This document shows, piece after piece, positions 60,667-64,000 of a stretch of 64,000 bases of DNA. Position numbers and translations under genes: made by a program. The stretch covers positions 836,511 to 900,510 of the forward strand of contig NZ_LMLR01000010.1 of the NCBI RefSeq assembly GCF_001422645.1, given 5' to 3'. The number at the start of each line of letters is the position of its first letter. The first letter of the stretch is position 1. The notes below the pieces were generated by a model, which saw nothing but the letters and a program-made list of their open reading frames with translations, had not been told where the DNA came from and made no database searches. Source of the DNA: Arthrobacter sp. Leaf69. Its GTDB lineage: Bacteria > Actinomycetota > Actinomycetes > Actinomycetales > Micrococcaceae.

Positions 60667-62799
60667 GTGAACCCAGAAGCGATGGAACGGGCCCGGAAGG
60701 TCGAGGCGCAGATGACTGATGAGGAGCGCTTCTCCCTCCTCATCAGCGTCATGGGCACCAACGCGACGCTCACGGACAAGGACCCGCGCATCCCGGAGGA
60801 CGTCCCGATGAGCGCCGGCTACACCCCCGGGATCCCGCGGCTGGGCATCCCCGCCCTGTTAATGAGCGACGCGAGCCTGGGCGTCACCAACCCGGGCTAC
60901 CGGGAGGGCGACACCGCCACGGCCCTCCCGGCGTCGATTGCCCTCGGGGCCAGCTTCAACCCCGAACTCGCCCGCCGATCGGGGCAAATGGTGGGCAAGG
61001 AGGCCCGCAGCAAAGGCCTCAACGTCCAGCTGGCCGGTGGCCTCAACCTGCACCGCGATCCGCGCAACGGCCGGAATTTCGAGTACCTGTCCGAGGATCC
61101 CTGGCTCACCGGCGTCCTCGGCGCGGAGTCGGTGAAGGGCATCCAGGGCGAGCAGGTCATCTCCACGGTCAAGCACTTTTCGCTGAACTGCAATGAAACC
61201 AACCGGCACTGGCTGGACGCGATCATCGACCCGGCCGCGCACCGGGAATCCGATCTCCTCGCGTTCGAAATCGCCATCGAGCGCGCCCGGCCCGGCTCGG
61301 TCATGACCGGCTACAACAAGGTCAACGGCACTTACGCCGGCGGCAACGAGACGCTGCTTCAGGGCATCCTGAAGGGCGCCTGGGGCTTCCCGGGCTGGGT
61401 GATGTCCGACTGGGGCGCGACGCCGAGCTGGGACTTCGCGCTGCGCGGCCAGGACCAGGAATCCGGCGTCCAGATCGACGTAATGATGTGGGGGCAGGAG
61501 ACGTTCCCCGGCCCGCTGCGTGAGGCCTACGCGGCGGGTGATTTCCCCAAGGAACGGCTGTCCGAGATGGTGCAGCGCATCCTCTACGCCGTGTTCGACG
61601 TCGGGACCGACCGCTGGGAGGGAACTCCCGACGTCGACCTCGCCGCCCACGCGGACATCGCCCTGGAGACGGCGCGGCAGGGGATTGTCCTGCTCAAGAA
61701 CGACGGCGTGCTCCCGCTGGACGCGCTGTCCGGCAGTGGCGGGCCGCTCAAGATCGCGGTGATCGGGGGACATGCCCAGCTCGGCGTGCCGATCGGCGCC
61801 GGGTCCAGTGCGGTGGTGCCGCCCGGCGGCTACGCCGAAAGTCACACCATCGGCGGCCCTGGCATCATGGGCGGCATGCGGAATCTGTACCTGCTGCCGT
61901 CCTCGCCGCTCGCGGAACTGCAGAAGCTGCTGCCCGGCGCCGCGATCGAATACGATCCCGGGATGAGCCCCGCCGAGGCGGCACTGTTGGCCCGACGCTC
62001 CGACGTCGCCGTCGTCTTCGGCATCCGGGTGGAAGGCGAAGGGTACGACAACGCTGACTTGTCCCTGCCGTGGGGGCAGGACGCCGTGATCGAAGCCGTC
62101 GCGGACGCCAATCCGGCCACCGTCGTCGTCCTCGAAACCGGCAACCCCGTGGCGATGCCGTGGCTCCCGAAGGTCCGGGCCGTCCTGGCGGCCTGGTACC
62201 CCGGCCAGTGCGGCGGGCAGGCGATCGCCGAGATCCTCACCGGCGACACCAACCCCTCCGGGAAACTCCCGCTGACCTTCCCCGCGGGCCTGGACCAGAC
62301 CCCGCGGCCGGAGTTGCCGGGCCTCGGCACGCCGTGGGGGACGCCGACGACCATCCACTACAACGAAGGATCAGACGTCGGCTACCGCTGGTTCGCCAGA
62401 ACCGGACAGCGGCCGCTGTTCCCCTTCGGCCACGGGCTCAGCTACACCCGGTTCGACTACGCAGGCCTGACAGTGTCGGACCGGGACAGGGTGCGGGCCA
62501 AATTCACAGTCACCAATAGTGGGCCGCGCCGCGGGGCCGACGTCCCCCAGCTCTACCTCCTGGAAGATCCTGCCGGCGCCCGGATGAGGCTGCTCGGCTT
62601 TGAGCGCGTGAATCTCGACGCCGGCGAATCACGGACCGTCTCCCTGGATGTTGATCCGCGGCTGCTGGCGTCCTATGACACGGATCGCGGACAGTGGCAC
62701 ACCCCCGGTGGCAGCTACCGTGTGGCGCTCGGGCACGCGGCCGGCAACTACGCCTTGGAAGCCGACGTGTCACTGGCCGAGGCGTGGTTCGGGCGCTAG
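60667..62799 (+). CDS. Family 3 glycoside hydrolase (beta-glucosidase-like)
   Basis: A 710-residue GH3 enzyme lacking a signal peptide, so it acts on imported oligosaccharides or glycosides. The N-terminal barrel has VQLAGGLNLHRDPRNGRNFE and the nucleophile D248 in GWVMSDWGATP. The second alpha/beta domain begins near IVLLKNDGVLPLD with DVAVVFGIRVEGEGYDNADL (general acid region), and a C-terminal fibronectin type III domain starts near KFTVTNSGPRRGADVPQLYL. GTG at 60667 has CAGG upstream; an ATG five codons later is possible. Substrate could be cellobiose, xylobiose or aryl glucosides. Confidence 0.9.
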   Translation: MNPEAMERARKVEAQMTDEERFSLLISVMGTNATLTDKDPRIPEDVPMSAGYTPGIPRLGIPALLMSDASLGVTNPGYREGDTATALPASIALGASFNPELARRSGQMVGKEARSKGLNVQLAGGLNLHRDPRNGRNFEYLSEDPWLTGVLGAESVKGIQGEQVISTVKHFSLNCNETNRHWLDAIIDPAAHRESDLLAFEIAIERARPGSVMTGYNKVNGTYAGGNETLLQGILKGAWGFPGWVMSDWGATPSWDFALRGQDQESGVQIDVMMWGQETFPGPLREAYAAGDFPKERLSEMVQRILYAVFDVGTDRWEGTPDVDLAAHADIALETARQGIVLLKNDGVLPLDALSGSGGPLKIAVIGGHAQLGVPIGAGSSAVVPPGGYAESHTIGGPGIMGGMRNLYLLPSSPLAELQKLLPGAAIEYDPGMSPAEAALLARRSDVAVVFGIRVEGEGYDNADLSLPWGQDAVIEAVADANPATVVVLETGNPVAMPWLPKVRAVLAAWYPGQCGGQAIAEILTGDTNPSGKLPLTFPAGLDQTPRPELPGLGTPWGTPTTIHYNEGSDVGYRWFARTGQRPLFPFGHGLSYTRFDYAGLTVSDRDRVRAKFTVTNSGPRRGADVPQLYLLEDPAGARMRLLGFERVNLDAGESRTVSLDVDPRLLASYDTDRGQWHTPGGSYRVALGHAAGNYALEADVSLAEAWFGR

Positions 62800-62822
62800 C
62801 CAAGCGACCGATTCAGGAGGGT

Positions 62823-64000
62823 TCAGGCCGCTGCCGGTGCCTTTGACCCAGGTTCTTGGGCCCCACATCTGCGAAGTCTGAGCGACTTGGCCCGGTGTCG
62901 GAGTTCACGGCGGTGATGGTTGGTGTCGGTGGCCGGCACGGCCGTGTTGGGCAGCGGAGGCGAGTCGGTCAGTTGGGTGCCCGGCAGCGGGGGTGGGGTG
63001 GAGTGGTAGGTGTTGCCGGCGGGGGTCTGGATCTCGAGGGTGTGTCTGGGGCCGGGCCGGGGTGTGGCGGTCCAGCCGGGGTTTTCTTTGGTGTGGTTGC
63101 AGGCTTCGCAGAGTCCGGCGCCGTTGGCCTGGGTGGTGGGTCCGCTGCGGTGCCAGGGGATGATGTGGTCGAAGTGGCGGATGGGTGCGTCGCAGTACGG
63201 GGTGCGGCAGGTGTCGTCCCGGGCCTGGATGAAGCGGCGGAGTCCGGGCGGGAAGAGCCGGGCGCGGGAGTCCAGCGCGGTGAGCTCACCGGTGCCCGGC
63301 GCGGTGTAGAGCCGGCGGAGCCAGACGGTGAAGGCCTTGTCCACGTCCCCGTCCGAGTTCTTGGCCGTATCAGTTGTCGTATTCGTGTCTTCGGTTCGCG
63401 CGCGGGTGGCTTGTCCTTCATTTTGGAGGAGTTCCCGGGCCCAGGCTGCGGGGACGATGCCGTAGCCGGGGAGGCGGGCGGGTTCGCTGTCGCCTTGGAG
63501 GAGGGTGCGGTCGGTCATGACGAGCTGGAGTTCGATGCCGGTGATCCCGCCGGAGGTGCCGGTGGTGCGTTCGACCAGGGTATCGGTCATGAGCTGGCCG
63601 CGGGTGCGGGAGTCCCCGGCGTTGTGGAGGGTGTCGGCGTGCCGGGTCAGGGCGGCGTACATCGCGACGCCCTGACCGGCGGGCAGCAGGGCGGTGACGT
63701 ACCACATGGTGTCCGGGGCCGGGCGGAGACTGACGTGCCGTTCGGTGGCGGCGTGGCTGGCCCGCTGGGTGACGGTGCGCGGGTCCCGGCGGTAGGCCGC
63801 GGCCCGGGCCGCGGCGATGATGCGCCGGTCCCCGGCGCCGTCGAACGTCCCGGTGTCGGCGGCGAGCTCCTCATCGACGGCGGCCCGGTCCGCCGCGGAC
63901 AGGCACGCGGTCTCCCGGACCAGGAGGGTGGCGCGCCATTCGTTGAGCTGCCCGGCCTCCAACGCAGCGAAAGTGTGGGGCATTTCGGTGACCAGGGCTT
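62823..64000 (-). CDS. DUF222/HNH endonuclease domain protein, C-terminal part
   Basis: The frame remains open through the right window edge, so the N-terminus is missing; at least 392 codons are present. The DUF222 (13E12-repeat) region reads [20 protein letters not shown] and [14 protein letters not shown], followed by [20 protein letters not shown]. The C-terminal HNH domain has [20 protein letters not shown] then [10 protein letters not shown], with the DH, H, N and CxxC residues of a beta-beta-alpha-metal nuclease. This large actinobacterial family is often multicopy and of unknown role. It is convergent with the GH3 gene, 23 nt apart. Confidence 0.87.
   Translation of the reverse strand, partial: ALVTEMPHTFAALEAGQLNEWRATLLVRETACLSAADRAAVDEELAADTGTFDGAGDRRIIAAARAAAYRRDPRTVTQRASHAATERHVSLRPAPDTMWYVTALLPAGQGVAMYAALTRHADTLHNAGDSRTRGQLMTDTLVERTTGTSGGITGIELQLVMTDRTLLQGDSEPARLPGYGIVPAAWARELLQNEGQATRARTEDTNTTTDTAKNSDGDVDKAFTVWLRRLYTAPGTGELTALDSRARLFPPGLRRFIQARDDTCRTPYCDAPIRHFDHIIPWHRSGPTTQANGAGLCEACNHTKENPGWTATPRPGPRHTLEIQTPAGNTYHSTPPPLPGTQLTDSPPLPNTAVPATDTNHHRRELRHRAKSLRLRRCGAQEPGSKAPAAA

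Noticed and set aside
60396..60791. Minus-strand open frame as a transposase or integrase fragment
   Set aside because: No DDE, tyrosine-recombinase or other motif is visible, and it overlaps the start of the GH3 gene.

Overview
The window is high-GC actinobacterial DNA, most like Arthrobacter or Pseudarthrobacter (Micrococcaceae). That placement rests on GC-rich codon use, frequent GTG starts, many apparently leaderless genes (a TANNNT -10 box 6-7 nt before the start codon), and actinobacterial families such as DUF6153, a DUF222/HNH protein and PucR-type regulation. No rRNA, tRNA, CRISPR array, complete insertion sequence or prophage was seen. The genes look like ordinary chromosomal metabolic and transport functions.

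Layout, left half. 0-5.4 kb: edge of a small holin-like membrane protein, a HisC-type aminotransferase, and a branched-chain 2-oxoacid dehydrogenase operon (E1 alpha, E1 beta, E2) behind a large operator-like inverted repeat. 5.4-12 kb: an ortho-cleavage aromatic cluster (LysR regulator, catB, catC, catA, an aromatic-acid MFS carrier, a BenD-like dehydrogenase, a flavin reductase) with no benzoate dioxygenase. 12-17.4 kb: acyl-CoA ligase, universal stress protein, aminotransferase, and an FMN reductase divergent from a TetR regulator. 17.6-23.7 kb: a peptide-type ABC importer preceded by a possible 28-residue leader peptide. 23.8-28.5 kb: a Gfo/Idh oxidoreductase, alanine dehydrogenase divergent from a PucR regulator, a small repeat-tailed membrane protein and an orphan MerR/excisionase-type HTH protein. 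28.5-34.4 kb: PTS enzyme I divergent from a TetR gene followed by mtlA (EIICBA) and mtlD, a mannitol module lacking HPr.

Layout, right half. 34.5-38 kb: a MarR-MFS pair with a perfect 13-bp operator, then a sugar-porter MFS. 38-38.8 kb: a decayed AbiEi/DUF559-type gene between two related 20-22 bp palindromes. 38.8-43 kb: rraA, an MFS carrier, a TetR regulator, and malic enzyme with a DasR-box-like palindrome 290 bp upstream. 43-49.8 kb: DUF456 protein, an unknown protein, an NTF2-like protein, LysE exporter with Lrp regulator, a second Lrp protein, GluQRS, a probable small alarmone hydrolase, and a quinone-reductase-like enzyme. 49.8-51.1 kb: an acetyltransferase fused to an AAA+ ATPase. 51.2-56.1 kb: an asparagine/aspartate catabolic operon (GntR regulator, asparaginase, aspartase, permease). 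56.2-60.2 kb: DUF305 and DUF6153 metal-related exported proteins, lactate dehydrogenase, an SDR, and a uracil-DNA-glycosylase-like protein. 60.7-64 kb: GH3 beta-glucosidase and the C-terminal part of a DUF222/HNH protein.

The overall picture is a soil saprophyte with aromatic, amino-acid, polyol and glycoside catabolism, each module beside its own regulator and operator-like palindrome. Observations most worth follow-up are the leaderless gene set, the GNAT-AAA+ fusion, the standalone HD hydrolase, the palindrome pair around the broken DUF559 gene, the dre-like site, and the benD-without-benABC arrangement.
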